A stretch of DNA of 64,000 bases from Pseudomonas frederiksbergensis (GTDB lineage: Bacteria; Pseudomonadota; Gammaproteobacteria; Pseudomonadales; Pseudomonadaceae). This document shows, piece by piece, positions 16,833-25,930 of this stretch. The notes under the pieces are model-generated. The model was given only the letters and a program-made list of their open reading frames with translations, did not search any database and was not told where the DNA came from. The position numbers were made by a program, and so were the translations under genes. The stretch lies in contig NZ_FNTF01000002.1 of the NCBI RefSeq assembly GCF_900105495.1, forward strand, positions 2,083,501 to 2,147,500, written 5' to 3'. Within the stretch, counting starts at the first letter, position 1; each line of letters begins with the position of its first letter.

Positions 16833-19262
16833 ATGAAGTCCAGGGCAAAATCGGGTTCGGTCAAACAATGGTTGGGTACGTGTGCCTTGAGCTTTTCGGC
16901 GTTGGCGTTGCTGCCGTTGACTGTGGCGGTGGCGGCTGAGGCTGGCAGTGCCCGACAGAGTGCGCCGTTCACCTTTGCAATGGCCTCCAAACCGTTGCCC
17001 CAGGCCTTGAGCGATTTCAGCCGGATCACCGGTATCAGCGTGGTCTACACCGATGAGGCGCCGTACGGCATCAACGCTCCAGCGCTCAGCGGGCAGATGA
17101 GTGCCGAGCAGGCGATGCAGCGTTTGCTCAGCGGTTCGGGGTTCACCTTCCGTCGCACTGACGGCCACACCTTGGCGCTGGAGCCATTGCCTACCGATGG
17201 TGCCTTGAACCTGGGCGCGACCACCATTACCTCGGTGGCCGATCAATCCATGAGCTATCAGCCACCGCCCACCAGTTCGGTGATGCGCTCGTCGGCCTTG
17301 ATCCAGGAAATCCCCCAGACCGTCAACGTGGTTCCGGCGCAGGTCATTCGCGATCAGGCGCCGCGCAATCTGGATGACGCGCTGGCCAACGTCAGCGGCA
17401 TTACTCAAGGCAACACGCTGGCGAGCACTCAGGACTCGGTGATGACTCGCGGTTTCGGTGACAACCGCAACGGCTCGATCATGCGCGACGGCATGCCGAT
17501 CGTGCAGGGCCGTGGCATGAATGCGACCGTGGACCGGGTCGAAGTGCTGAAGGGCCCGGCCTCGCTTCTTTATGGCATCCAGGACCCGGGCGGCGTGGTC
17601 AACATGGTCAGCAAAAAGCCCGAACTTGAGCAGTACAACGCGTTGACCCTGCGTGGCTCGACCTATGGCGACGGCAAAAACGGCAGCGGTGGCGGCCTCG
17701 ACAGCACCGGTGCGCTGGGTGAATCAGGGTTGGCCTATCGCATGATCCTGGACCACGAAGACGAAGATTACTGGCGCAACTTCGGTACTCACCGCGAGAC
17801 ATTGGTCGCACCGTCACTGGCCTGGTTCGGCGAAAGCACCAAACTGCTGTTCGCCTACGAACACCGCGAGTTCCTGACCCCGTTCGACCGCGGCACGATC
17901 ATCGACCCGCGTGATAACCATCCGCTGGACATCTCCCGCGAGCGTCGCCTCGACGAGCCCTTCAATAACATGGAAGGCCGCTCGGACCTGTATCACTTCG
18001 AGGCCGATCACGAGCTCAACGACAACTGGAAAGCCCACTTCGGCTACAGCTGGAACCGCGAAACCTACGACGCCAGCCAGGTGCGCATCACCGCCATCGA
18101 CACCAAAAAGGGCACGTTGACCCGCAGCATGGACGGCACTCAGAACGCGATCAGCACCGACCGCTTCACCACCGCCAGCCTGGAAGGCAATGTCCAGCTC
18201 GCTGGGATGAAACATGACCTGGTGTTCGGCGTCGATGATGAATACCGCAAGATCTACCGCGAAGACCTGATCCGTCAGAAAAGCCTGAGCACCTTCAGTT
18301 ACCTCAACCCGGTTTACGGTCGCGAAGTCGCCGGCACCACGGTCAGCCCGGCCGACAGCGCGCAGACCGACAAACTGCGCAGCGATTCGGTGTTTTTGCA
18401 GGACTCGATTCACCTGACCGATCAATGGATTTTCGTCGCCGGCGCGCGCTTCCAGGAATACGACCAGTACGCCGGCAAAGGCGTACCGTTCAAGGCCAAC
18501 ACTGACAGCAACGGCCAGAAATGGGTGCCTCGCGCCGGCCTGGTGTACCGCTACACCGATGAACTGTCGTTCTATGGCAGCTACACCGAGTCGTTCAAAC
18601 CCAACTCGACCATCGCACCGTTGAGCGGCAGCAGCACCGTGCTGGACGGCAGCGTCGCGCCGGAAGAAGCCAAGTCCTGGGAAATCGGCGCCAAGCTCGA
18701 CATGCCGGGCCGCGTCACCGGTAACGTCGCGCTGTTCGACATCAAGAAACGCAACGTGCTGGTGGCTAATTCCGAAGGCCCGGTGACGATCTACAGCGCC
18801 GCCGGTGAAGTGCGCTCCCGAGGGCTGGAAGTGGACTTGAGCGGTCAGTTGAGTGATCGCTGGAGCATGATCGGCAGCTATGCCTACACCGATGCCGAAG
18901 TCACGGAAGACCCGATCTACAAAGGCAAGAAACTGCAAAACGTAGCGAAGAACAGTGGCTCGCTGTCGGCGGTTTATGACTTCGGCACTATCGTCGGTGG
19001 CGATCAGCTGCGGGTTGGCGCGGGCGCGCGCTATGTCGGTGAGCGAGCGGGTAACGCGGTGAACGATTTCGACCTGCCGAGCTACACCGTGGCCGATGCG
19101 TTCGCAACCTACGACACCAAAGTCGAGGGGCAGAAGGTCAAGTTCCAACTCAACGTGAAGAACCTGTTTGACCGCACTTACTACACCTCGGCGGCGAGCC
19201 GGTTCTTTGTGTCGATGGGGGATTCGCGGCAGATCTCCTTGTCGAGCACGTTGGAGTTCTAA
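16833..19262 (+). CDS. TonB-dependent siderophore receptor with STN signalling domain
   Basis: An 809-residue outer-membrane receptor. A signal peptide covers residues 1 to about 35. The STN domain that talks to the FecR-like protein lies at about 45-110 (PLPQALSDFSRITGISVVYT). The plug follows (IPQTVNVVPAQVIRDQ, then RVEVLKGPASLLYG near residue 240). The 22-strand barrel ends in the expected terminal Phe (LSSTLEF). The STN domain and the fecIR genes upstream make it a transducer-type receptor that switches on its own synthesis. Barrel and plug resemble ferrichrome/hydroxamate receptors such as FiuA, but the ligand cannot be told from sequence. Confidence 0.93.
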   Translation: MKSRAKSGSVKQWLGTCALSFSALALLPLTVAVAAEAGSARQSAPFTFAMASKPLPQALSDFSRITGISVVYTDEAPYGINAPALSGQMSAEQAMQRLLSGSGFTFRRTDGHTLALEPLPTDGALNLGATTITSVADQSMSYQPPPTSSVMRSSALIQEIPQTVNVVPAQVIRDQAPRNLDDALANVSGITQGNTLASTQDSVMTRGFGDNRNGSIMRDGMPIVQGRGMNATVDRVEVLKGPASLLYGIQDPGGVVNMVSKKPELEQYNALTLRGSTYGDGKNGSGGGLDSTGALGESGLAYRMILDHEDEDYWRNFGTHRETLVAPSLAWFGESTKLLFAYEHREFLTPFDRGTIIDPRDNHPLDISRERRLDEPFNNMEGRSDLYHFEADHELNDNWKAHFGYSWNRETYDASQVRITAIDTKKGTLTRSMDGTQNAISTDRFTTASLEGNVQLAGMKHDLVFGVDDEYRKIYREDLIRQKSLSTFSYLNPVYGREVAGTTVSPADSAQTDKLRSDSVFLQDSIHLTDQWIFVAGARFQEYDQYAGKGVPFKANTDSNGQKWVPRAGLVYRYTDELSFYGSYTESFKPNSTIAPLSGSSTVLDGSVAPEEAKSWEIGAKLDMPGRVTGNVALFDIKKRNVLVANSEGPVTIYSAAGEVRSRGLEVDLSGQLSDRWSMIGSYAYTDAEVTEDPIYKGKKLQNVAKNSGSLSAVYDFGTIVGGDQLRVGAGARYVGERAGNAVNDFDLPSYTVADAFATYDTKVEGQKVKFQLNVKNLFDRTYYTSAASRFFVSMGDSRQISLSSTLEF

Positions 19263-19282
19263 CCGCAGACCGCGTCATCGTT

Positions 19283-19349
19283 CATCGCGAGCAGGCTCAC
19301 TCCTACATGGGAATGCATTCCAAATGTGGGAGTGAGCCTGCTCGCGATG
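19283..19349. repeat. REP inverted pair
   Basis: Two REP units facing each other: CATCGCGAGCAGGCTCACTC and, inverted, GAGTGAGCCTGCTCGCGATG. It lies between the convergent receptor and AraC genes, where it could also act as a transcription barrier. Confidence 0.88.
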
Positions 19350-19379
19350 GCGGCATCCCAGATACTGAAGACTTCAGGC

Positions 19380-20255
19380 CTACCGCAAAAACGCCTGCCG
19401 ATACTCCCCAGGCGTTCCCCCCAATGCCTGCCGAAACCGATTGGTGAAATGACTCGCACTGGCAAACCCGCACGCCAGTGCAATTTCCCCCAATGGCTGC
19501 GACGTTGAACGCAACAACTCCCGCGCCCGGCTCAGTCGCCGCGACAACACATACTGATGCGGCGGCAAGCCAAAACTCTCGCGAAACATCCGCGCAAAGT
19601 GGTATTCGGATAACGCACACAACGCCGCCAACTGCCCCAGGCTGATGGCCTCGGCCAATTGGTTGTCGATGAACTCCACCAACTGCCGCCGCTGATGCGC
19701 AGCCAATCCGCCTTTCAGCCGCAAGCCCTCACGCATCCCGACCTGGCCGAGCAGGACGTGGCTGAGCATTTCATGGGCCAGGCTGCTGGTGAGCACGCGT
19801 TCGCCGGGCTCGTTCCAGTTGAGTGTGAGCATTTGCCGAAAGCGCCGGGCTTGTGCCGGGTCGTCCAGAAAGGTCGCTTCGCGCAGCTGCAGTTCGCGAG
19901 GTTCGCGGTCAAGCAGCGTGACGCAACCGAGGGCGAATTGTTCGGGGCTGAAATACACGTGGGCCAGGCGTATGTCGCCGTTGATCACCCAACCCGATTG
20001 ATGCTCGGCCGGCAGGATGCACAGCTTGTCCGGGCCGCCCTTGGTGCCGGGCTGGTCGCGGCGAAAAGTGCCGGTGCCGCCGGCGATGTAGCAGGACAGG
20101 GTGTGATGACTCGGCGCTTCGTAATCCTGGGCGTCGTGATGGTTGCTCCACAAGGCTGCAGCCATGCCGTCACCGAGCTCGGCGCTGTGCTCGAGGCGAG
20201 CATTGGGCGAGCGGTTGAGGGCTTGAAAGACTTGCAGGGTTTCCAGTGCAGGCAT
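19380..20255 (-). CDS. AraC family transcriptional regulator
   Basis: A 291-residue AraC-type regulator. An N-terminal cupin-like sensing domain (about residues 40-150) precedes two C-terminal helix-turn-helix motifs at about 195-290; the second contains PLGEIALACGFASASHFTNR, which is highly typical. It is divergent from an EamA exporter gene (140 bp between starts), so that gene is the natural target. The inducer is unknown. Confidence 0.92.
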   Translation of the reverse strand: MPALETLQVFQALNRSPNARLEHSAELGDGMAAALWSNHHDAQDYEAPSHHTLSCYIAGGTGTFRRDQPGTKGGPDKLCILPAEHQSGWVINGDIRLAHVYFSPEQFALGCVTLLDREPRELQLREATFLDDPAQARRFRQMLTLNWNEPGERVLTSSLAHEMLSHVLLGQVGMREGLRLKGGLAAHQRRQLVEFIDNQLAEAISLGQLAALCALSEYHFARMFRESFGLPPHQYVLSRRLSRARELLRSTSQPLGEIALACGFASASHFTNRFRQALGGTPGEYRQAFLR

Positions 20256-20395
20256 GATGGCTTCTCGTTGACGCCTTGCATCCTACTCCGTAGCCGTTCG
20301 GCTGCCAGCCTGTGGCCCGACAAAAGCGCAAGTTTATGCAAGTGCGAAAGGCTTTGGCGCAGGACACTGAAGGCCTATTCAGGAGAGTCTTTGCC

Positions 20396-21298
20396 ATGAA
20401 CCTTTCGTTGTATCTGCTGACCGTGCTGATCTGGGGCACCACCTGGATTGCCTTGAAATGGCAACTGGGCGTGGTGGCGATTCCGGTGTCGATCGTTTAT
20501 CGCTTCGGCCTCGCAGCGTTGGTGCTGTTCGTGATGCTACTGCTCAGTCGCCGCCTGCAAGTGATGAACCGTCGCGGGCACCTGATCTGTCTGGCGCAGG
20601 GGTTGTGCCTGTTCTGCATCAATTTCATGTGTTTCCTGACGGCCAGCCAGTGGATCCCCAGTGGTCTGGTCGCGGTGGTGTTTTCCACCGCCACGTTGTG
20701 GAACGCACTCAATGCGCGCGTGTTCTTCGGCCAGAAAGTCGCGCGCAATGTGCTGATGGGCGGTGCGCTGGGGCTGCTTGGGCTTGGCCTGTTGTTCTGG
20801 CCTGAGGTGGCGGGCCACACCGCGAGCCCGCAAACCTTGCTCGGGTTGGGCCTGGCGTTGCTCGGGACACTGTGCTTCTCGGCGGGCAACATGCTGTCGA
20901 GCCTGCAACAGAAAGCCGGGCTCAAACCGCTGACCACCAACGCCTGGGGCATGGCCTATGGCGCGGCCATGCTGTCGGTGTGGTGTCTGGTCAAAGGCAT
21001 TCCGTTCGACATGGAATGGAATGCGCGCTACATCGGCTCGCTGCTGTACCTGGTGATTCCGGGTTCGGTGATCGGTTTCACGGCCTATCTGACACTGGTC
21101 GGGCGGATGGGGCCCGAGCGCGCCGCCTATTGCACCGTACTGTTCCCCGTTGTGGCGCTGAACGTGTCGGCGTTTGCCGAAGGCTATCAATGGACCGCGC
21201 CCGCCTTGGTGGGTTTGGTACTGGTGATGCTGGGCAATGTGCTGGTGTTTCGTAAGCCCAGGGTGCCGATGGTGCAGGGCAACGGCAAACTCGCGTAA
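20396..21298 (+). CDS. EamA family (DMT) transporter
   Basis: A 300-residue inner-membrane protein with about ten membrane segments, of the drug/metabolite transporter EamA family. Two EamA repeats are visible; the first begins MNLSLYLLTVLIWGTTWIAL, the typical WGTTW motif of helix 1. Members export amino acids and other small metabolites, but the substrate cannot be inferred. The ATG at 20396 was chosen because it starts at helix 1. It is divergent from the AraC regulator. There is no obvious partner downstream. Confidence 0.88.
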   Translation: MNLSLYLLTVLIWGTTWIALKWQLGVVAIPVSIVYRFGLAALVLFVMLLLSRRLQVMNRRGHLICLAQGLCLFCINFMCFLTASQWIPSGLVAVVFSTATLWNALNARVFFGQKVARNVLMGGALGLLGLGLLFWPEVAGHTASPQTLLGLGLALLGTLCFSAGNMLSSLQQKAGLKPLTTNAWGMAYGAAMLSVWCLVKGIPFDMEWNARYIGSLLYLVIPGSVIGFTAYLTLVGRMGPERAAYCTVLFPVVALNVSAFAEGYQWTAPALVGLVLVMLGNVLVFRKPRVPMVQGNGKLA

Positions 21299-21324
21299 AG
21301 GTTCGGGTGGAGCGTTGAGGCAGC

Positions 21325-21852
21325 TCAGCGCTCGGTCTTGAGCGCGACGAATATCAGCAATGGAAGTAGGAAATCAACTATATGCCGAGCCCAGTCCTTG
21401 GCGTTCCAAACTTGTGAGGTGTCCATGTTGAACCATTCGACTCCGATAACCTGCAGGCAAACGTAATAGACAAAAATACCAATCATTAAACCAATGAGTG
21501 AAAACTTTTTTGCCTCGTGAAATTCTTCCGCAGACCCGTTTATTTGTCGATAAAGATGAAAGGCGCCTATCAGGCAATAGGTTGTGAAGGTAACTTCCAA
21601 GGTAATGATTAACCAGTAAATTCGGTGGTGAAGCATGGGCGAGGTGATTGCCCTGTAACTCAGTCTGGGGTTGCTCCGGGTGGTGTCCATGCTTAGCACG
21701 TGGCCGACGTATTCATAGTTTGATGCGTAGTCGGTGAAGTTGCTGTACATCACTAGCAGGCCAAAAAAGCTTATATAGATAATTAGCAGGATTTTTATAT
21801 ATCTGATGAGCTTGTCGGTTGTAAGGTTGTTCAAGCTTGTGTTCTCCGTCAC
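21325..21852 (-). CDS. DUF2165 family small integral membrane protein
   Basis: A 175-residue membrane protein matching DUF2165. Four hydrophobic segments are seen at about residues 17-35, 80-105, 125-145 and 157-172. The family pattern NFTDYASNYEYVGHVLSMDT and a conserved GVEWFNM stretch are present. I chose the GTG at 21852, which has GGAAA 6 bp before it; an ATG at 21963 would add 37 residues with no family similarity. The gene is clearly richer in A+T than its neighbours, which suggests transfer. The function is unknown. Confidence 0.8.
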   Translation of the reverse strand: MTENTSLNNLTTDKLIRYIKILLIIYISFFGLLVMYSNFTDYASNYEYVGHVLSMDTTRSNPRLSYRAITSPMLHHRIYWLIITLEVTFTTYCLIGAFHLYRQINGSAEEFHEAKKFSLIGLMIGIFVYYVCLQVIGVEWFNMDTSQVWNAKDWARHIVDFLLPLLIFVALKTER

Positions 21853-21976
21853 TGTTTTCCGTTGAGTCGGATAAGTAGCGGGGAGTTTATAGTGCTTAAC
21901 TGTTTTACGTGGATTGACTGAATTGCAAGTTGTGTAAACCAGTGGGCAGACGTTTAAAAACATCTGCCCGTATTGA

Positions 21977-22951
21977 TCAACCTTTCCACACTTGCGGGTT
22001 CACCAGATCTTGTGGTCGCTCACCCAGCAAAGCGCTGCGCAAGTTAGCCAAGGCACGGTTGGCCATGGCTTCGCGGGTTTCATGAGTGGCCGAGCCGATG
22101 TGCGGCAATGTCACCGCGTTTTTCAGTTGGAACAGAGGGGACTCAGCCAGCGGTTCTTTCTCGTAAACGTCCAGCCCGGCGCCACGAATCCGGTTGTTTT
22201 GCAGGGCTTCGATCAGGGCGGGTTCGTCCACCACCGGGCCGCGGGCAATGTTCACCAGAATCGCGCCGGGTTTCATCAATGCCAGTTCACGATGGCTGAT
22301 CAGGTGTCTGGTTTTTTCGCTGAGCGGCACCACCAGGCAGACGAAATCAGCTTCGGCCAGCAGTTGATCCAGGCTGCGCATCTGCGCGCCGAGTTCTTGC
22401 TCCAGTTCGGTCTTGCGGCTGTTGCCGCTGTAGAGGATCGGCATGTTGAAGCCCAGCCGCCCGCGACGGGCGATGGCCGCCCCGATGTTACCCATGCCGA
22501 CGATGCCCAGGGTCTTGCCGTGTACATCGCAGCCGAATAACGGCGCCCCTACGGTGGCTTGCCATTGGCCGGCCTTGGTCCAGGCGTCCAGTTCGGCGAC
22601 GCGGCGGGCGCTGCTCATCAGCAGGGCGAAGGCCAGGTCCGCGGTGCTTTCGGTGAGGACGTCGGGGGTGTTGGTAAGCATGATCCCGCGTTCGTTGAAG
22701 TAGGCGACGTCGTAGTTGTCGTAGCCGACCGAGACGCTGGAGACGACTTCCAGTTTGGCGGCGTTTTCCAACTGTGCGCGACCGAGTTTGCGACCGACGC
22801 CGATCAGGCCATGGGCGTGGGGCAGGGCTTCGTTGAACTGGGCGTTGATGTCGCCATTTTTTGGGTTTGGCACGATAACGTCGAAGTCTTGCTTCAGGCG
22901 TTCGACCATTTCGGGGGTGACGCGGCTGAAGGCGAGGACGGTCTTTTTCAT
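21977..22951 (-). CDS. 2-hydroxyacid dehydrogenase (GhrB/2-ketogluconate reductase type)
   Basis: A 324-residue D-isomer-specific 2-hydroxyacid dehydrogenase. Members reduce glyoxylate, hydroxypyruvate or 2-ketogluconate with NADPH. The Rossmann motif GMGNIGAAIARRG lies near residue 152. The catalytic triad is visible as Arg in NIARGPVVDE, Glu in DVYEKEPL and His in LPHIGSATHETR. It is typical of the TkrA/GhrB branch. The gene seems monocistronic. The true substrate is uncertain. Confidence 0.92.
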   Translation of the reverse strand: MKKTVLAFSRVTPEMVERLKQDFDVIVPNPKNGDINAQFNEALPHAHGLIGVGRKLGRAQLENAAKLEVVSSVSVGYDNYDVAYFNERGIMLTNTPDVLTESTADLAFALLMSSARRVAELDAWTKAGQWQATVGAPLFGCDVHGKTLGIVGMGNIGAAIARRGRLGFNMPILYSGNSRKTELEQELGAQMRSLDQLLAEADFVCLVVPLSEKTRHLISHRELALMKPGAILVNIARGPVVDEPALIEALQNNRIRGAGLDVYEKEPLAESPLFQLKNAVTLPHIGSATHETREAMANRALANLRSALLGERPQDLVNPQVWKG

Positions 22952-23044
22952 GGGAGGAGGGCTCTCGGGCGAAGGTGAATGCCAAGCACGCTAACATTCT
23001 TCCGAGCTTTTATGCGAGTGCCCGGATTGCCGGGTGTACGCCGC

Positions 23045-23096
23045 TGTGACGCGGAGCGTCACGGGATGCATTCCCACGCAGAGCGTGGGAACGATC
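23045..23096. repeat. Palindromic repeat, half element (GTGGGAACGATC family)
   Basis: A half copy of the repeat at 42347-42457: the stem-loop GTGACGCGGAGCGTCAC, a short linker, and the second stem-loop CCCACGCAGAGCGTGGG followed by AACGATC. It sits in the gap between the 2-hydroxyacid dehydrogenase and LysR genes. Confidence 0.85.
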
Positions 23097-23114
23097 GATC
23101 GGTTGGGCTGGAAA

Positions 23115-24083
23115 TCAGTTCGCCACCCGAACCCCGCCCATGCTCCCGCTCAACTCATACGCCACCAATTCCGCCTGATGTGCCGCCAATATCTCCGGCA
23201 AGGAGCCGCGCAAATACTCGACCCACGTTTTAATCTTCGCGTCCAGATACTGCCGCGACGGGTAGATCGCATACAGATTCAATTCCTGCGACCGGTAGTT
23301 CGGCATCACCCGCACCAGCGTACCGTTGCGCAACCCTTCAATCGCGGCATACACCGGCAACACTCCAACCCCCATGCCGCTGATGATCGCTGTCTTCATC
23401 GCGTCGGCGGAGTTCACCAGAAACGGTGAGCTATTGATCGTCACCATTTCCTGGCCTTCGGGGCCGTCGAAGGTCCATTTCTCCAGCGGAATCACCGGGC
23501 TCACCAGACGCAGGCACGCGTGGTTCAGCAAATCGCTGGGCTTGTGCGCGCAGCCGTTGGCTTTTACATACGCGGGCGAGGCGCAAACGATGCTGTAGGT
23601 GATGCCCAAGCGCTGGGAGACGAAGCCCGAGTCCGGCAGTTCGCTGGCGAGGACGATGGACACGTCGTAGCCCTCGTCCAGCAGATCCGGCACGCGGTTG
23701 GCCATGGTCAGGTCGAAGGTCACGTCCGGGTGGGTTTTGCGATAGCGGGCGATGGCGTCGATCACGAAGTGCTGACCGATGCCGGTCATGGTGTGCACCT
23801 TAAGCTGCCCGGCCGGGCGAGCGTGGGCGTCGCTGGCTTCGGCTTCGGCTTCTTCGACGTAGGCGAGGATCTGCTCGCAGCGCAATAAGTAGCGCTTGCC
23901 GGCCTCGGTCAGGGCGATTCGGCGGGTGGTGCGGTTGAGCAGGCGGGTTTGCAGGTGGGCTTCCAGGTTGGAGACCGCGCGCGAAACGTTGGCCGTGGTG
24001 GTGTCGAGTTGCACGGCGGCGGCGGTGAAGCTACCAGCCTCGGCCACGTAACTGAAGGCGCGCATGTTTTGCAAGGTGTCCAT
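23115..24083 (-). CDS. LysR family transcriptional regulator
   Basis: A 322-residue LysR regulator. The helix-turn-helix occupies residues 1-60 (MDTLQNMRAFSYVAEAGSFT, then AAAVQLDTTTANVSRAVSNLE), of the group that often controls efflux and oxidoreductase genes. The effector domain fills residues 90-300. It is divergent from the outer-membrane efflux gene (181 bp between starts), so it is the likely regulator of the four-gene FUSC efflux unit. The inducer cannot be told; by analogy with AaeR it may be an aromatic acid. Confidence 0.9.
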   Translation of the reverse strand: MDTLQNMRAFSYVAEAGSFTAAAVQLDTTTANVSRAVSNLEAHLQTRLLNRTTRRIALTEAGKRYLLRCEQILAYVEEAEAEASDAHARPAGQLKVHTMTGIGQHFVIDAIARYRKTHPDVTFDLTMANRVPDLLDEGYDVSIVLASELPDSGFVSQRLGITYSIVCASPAYVKANGCAHKPSDLLNHACLRLVSPVIPLEKWTFDGPEGQEMVTINSSPFLVNSADAMKTAIISGMGVGVLPVYAAIEGLRNGTLVRVMPNYRSQELNLYAIYPSRQYLDAKIKTWVEYLRGSLPEILAAHQAELVAYELSGSMGGVRVAN

Positions 24084-24264
24084 GGGGTGCTCTCGGAGGC
24101 GATGGCAAATTGTGACACGAAGTTTCAGGGTCTGAGACCCCGACTAACGGATTATCGCGTTAACGGTAACAAAGATTCACAGGATTCCCAGCTTATCGCC
24201 AACAAGGCCGCCCCCTAGAATTGCCCACCTCAGGAACAACTCCCCACCTCAGGAAATCGCAGCA

Positions 24265-25776
24265 GTGCCGCGTCGCATCAACAGAGCGCTTCAGACGCTC
24301 AGTGTTTTGGCTTTAACCCTGACAATCAGCGGCTGCATCGGTACCGGAGGTATTGCCCCGCAGGGTAAGGCGCTGGAGGCCAATTCATTGGCCACCGACG
24401 AAGCCATCCAGAACGCCGAACAGGACGCTCACTGGCCCACCGCGCAATGGTGGCAGGCCTATGGCGACCCGCAATTGAACCGCTGGATCGACCTTGCGCT
24501 GCAAGGCAGCCCGACCATGGCCATGGCGGCGGCGCGAGTGCGCCAGGCCAAATCCATGGCCGGGATCGCCGAGTCCGCCGAGTCGCTACAGATCAATGGC
24601 CAATCCACGCTCAAACGCCACAACTGGCCCACCGATCAGTTCTACGGGCCGGGCGAGTTGGCCAACACCACCACCTGGGACAACAACGCCGCGCTGGGCT
24701 TCAGCTACGCCCTCGATCTTTGGGGGCGCGAAAGCAACGCCACCGAGCGCGCCGTCGATATGGCTCACATGACGGCCGCCGAAGCACGGCTGGCGCAGCT
24801 CGAATTGCAGAACAACATAGTGCGCGCCTACATCGAGCTGTCGTTGCATTACGCGCAACGGGACATCGTCAAGGCGACCCTGAATCAGCAGCAGCAAATT
24901 CTCGACCTCGCGCAGAAGCGCCTGAGCGGTGGCATCGGCACCCATTTCGAAGTCAGTCAGGCTGAAACGCCGCTGCCGGAAACCCACCGCCAGATCGATG
25001 CACTGGACGAAGAAATCGCCCTGAGTCGCAACCAGCTCGCGGCCCTTGCCGGCAAAGGTCCGGGGGAGGGCGCGCAATTGCAGCGGCCAACGTTGTCGTT
25101 AGGCGCCGCGCTGAAACTGCCGTCGTCGTTGCCCGCGCAGTTGCTCGGTCAACGCCCGGACGTGGTCGCCAGTCGCTGGCAAGTGGCGGCCCAGGCACGG
25201 GGAATTGATGTCGCGCACGCTGGTTTCTACCCCAACGTCGACCTGGTCGGCAGCCTCGGCTACATGGCCACCGGCGGTGGAGCGCTGGAGTTTTTGACCG
25301 GCAAGAAGCTCAACTACAGCGTCGGCCCGGCGATCTCGTTGCCGATCTTCGACGGCGGCCGCTTGCGCTCGGAGCTGGGCGAAGCCTCGGCGGGTTACGA
25401 CATCGCCGTGGCCCGGTACAACCAGACGCTGGTCAACGCGCTGAAAAACATCTCCGACCAGTTGATCCGCCGCGAATCCATGGACAAGCAGCAAACCTTC
25501 GCCGCCGAGTCGGTGGCCACGGCCCAGAAGACTTACGACATCGCGATGATCGCCTACCAGCGCGGGCTCACCGACTACCTCAACGTGCTCAACGCCCAGA
25601 CGTTGTTGTTCAAACAGCAGCAGGTTCAGCAGCAGGTGCAGGCGGCGCGCCTCGGTGCTCATGCTGAGCTGGTGACGGCACTCGGCGGCGGATTGGGTGC
25701 GGGTGACGACGTGCCGAAAGACAGCCAGACCCAGGCGCCGAAAACCCCGGCCCTGCTTAAGAGCCTCTCGAATTGA
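24265..25776 (+). CDS. Outer-membrane efflux lipoprotein (NodT/OprM type)
   Basis: A 503-residue TolC-like outer-membrane channel with a lipoprotein signal peptide; the lipobox is LTISGC with Cys near residue 23. Two outer membrane efflux domains are visible (about residues 75-260 and 285-475), including LGQRPDVVASRWQVAAQ, the diagnostic segment of the NodT family. It is the outer channel for the FUSC pump encoded next. The start is GTG with AGGA further upstream. A REP pair lies between this gene and the next. Confidence 0.92.
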   Translation: MPRRINRALQTLSVLALTLTISGCIGTGGIAPQGKALEANSLATDEAIQNAEQDAHWPTAQWWQAYGDPQLNRWIDLALQGSPTMAMAAARVRQAKSMAGIAESAESLQINGQSTLKRHNWPTDQFYGPGELANTTTWDNNAALGFSYALDLWGRESNATERAVDMAHMTAAEARLAQLELQNNIVRAYIELSLHYAQRDIVKATLNQQQQILDLAQKRLSGGIGTHFEVSQAETPLPETHRQIDALDEEIALSRNQLAALAGKGPGEGAQLQRPTLSLGAALKLPSSLPAQLLGQRPDVVASRWQVAAQARGIDVAHAGFYPNVDLVGSLGYMATGGGALEFLTGKKLNYSVGPAISLPIFDGGRLRSELGEASAGYDIAVARYNQTLVNALKNISDQLIRRESMDKQQTFAAESVATAQKTYDIAMIAYQRGLTDYLNVLNAQTLLFKQQQVQQQVQAARLGAHAELVTALGGGLGAGDDVPKDSQTQAPKTPALLKSLSN

Positions 25777-25786
25777 ACACAAAACC

Positions 25787-25890
25787 TGTGGGAGTGAGCC
25801 TGCTCGCGATTGCGGTGTGTCAGTCAATGATGATGTCGCCTGACACACCGCAATCGCGAGCAGGTCGAATCGTCGCACCGTCGCTCCCAC
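25787..25890. repeat. REP pair inside the efflux operon
   Basis: Two REP units in opposite orientation. The inner arms GCCTGCTCGCGATTGCGGTG and their complement form a long stem around a short loop. It lies in the 154-bp gap between the efflux channel and the FUSC gene and may attenuate or stabilise the message. Confidence 0.85.
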
Positions 25891-25930
25891 TGGTGCCGCG
25901 CCCGGTCTTAATTTCAATGAGCAGGATTCC

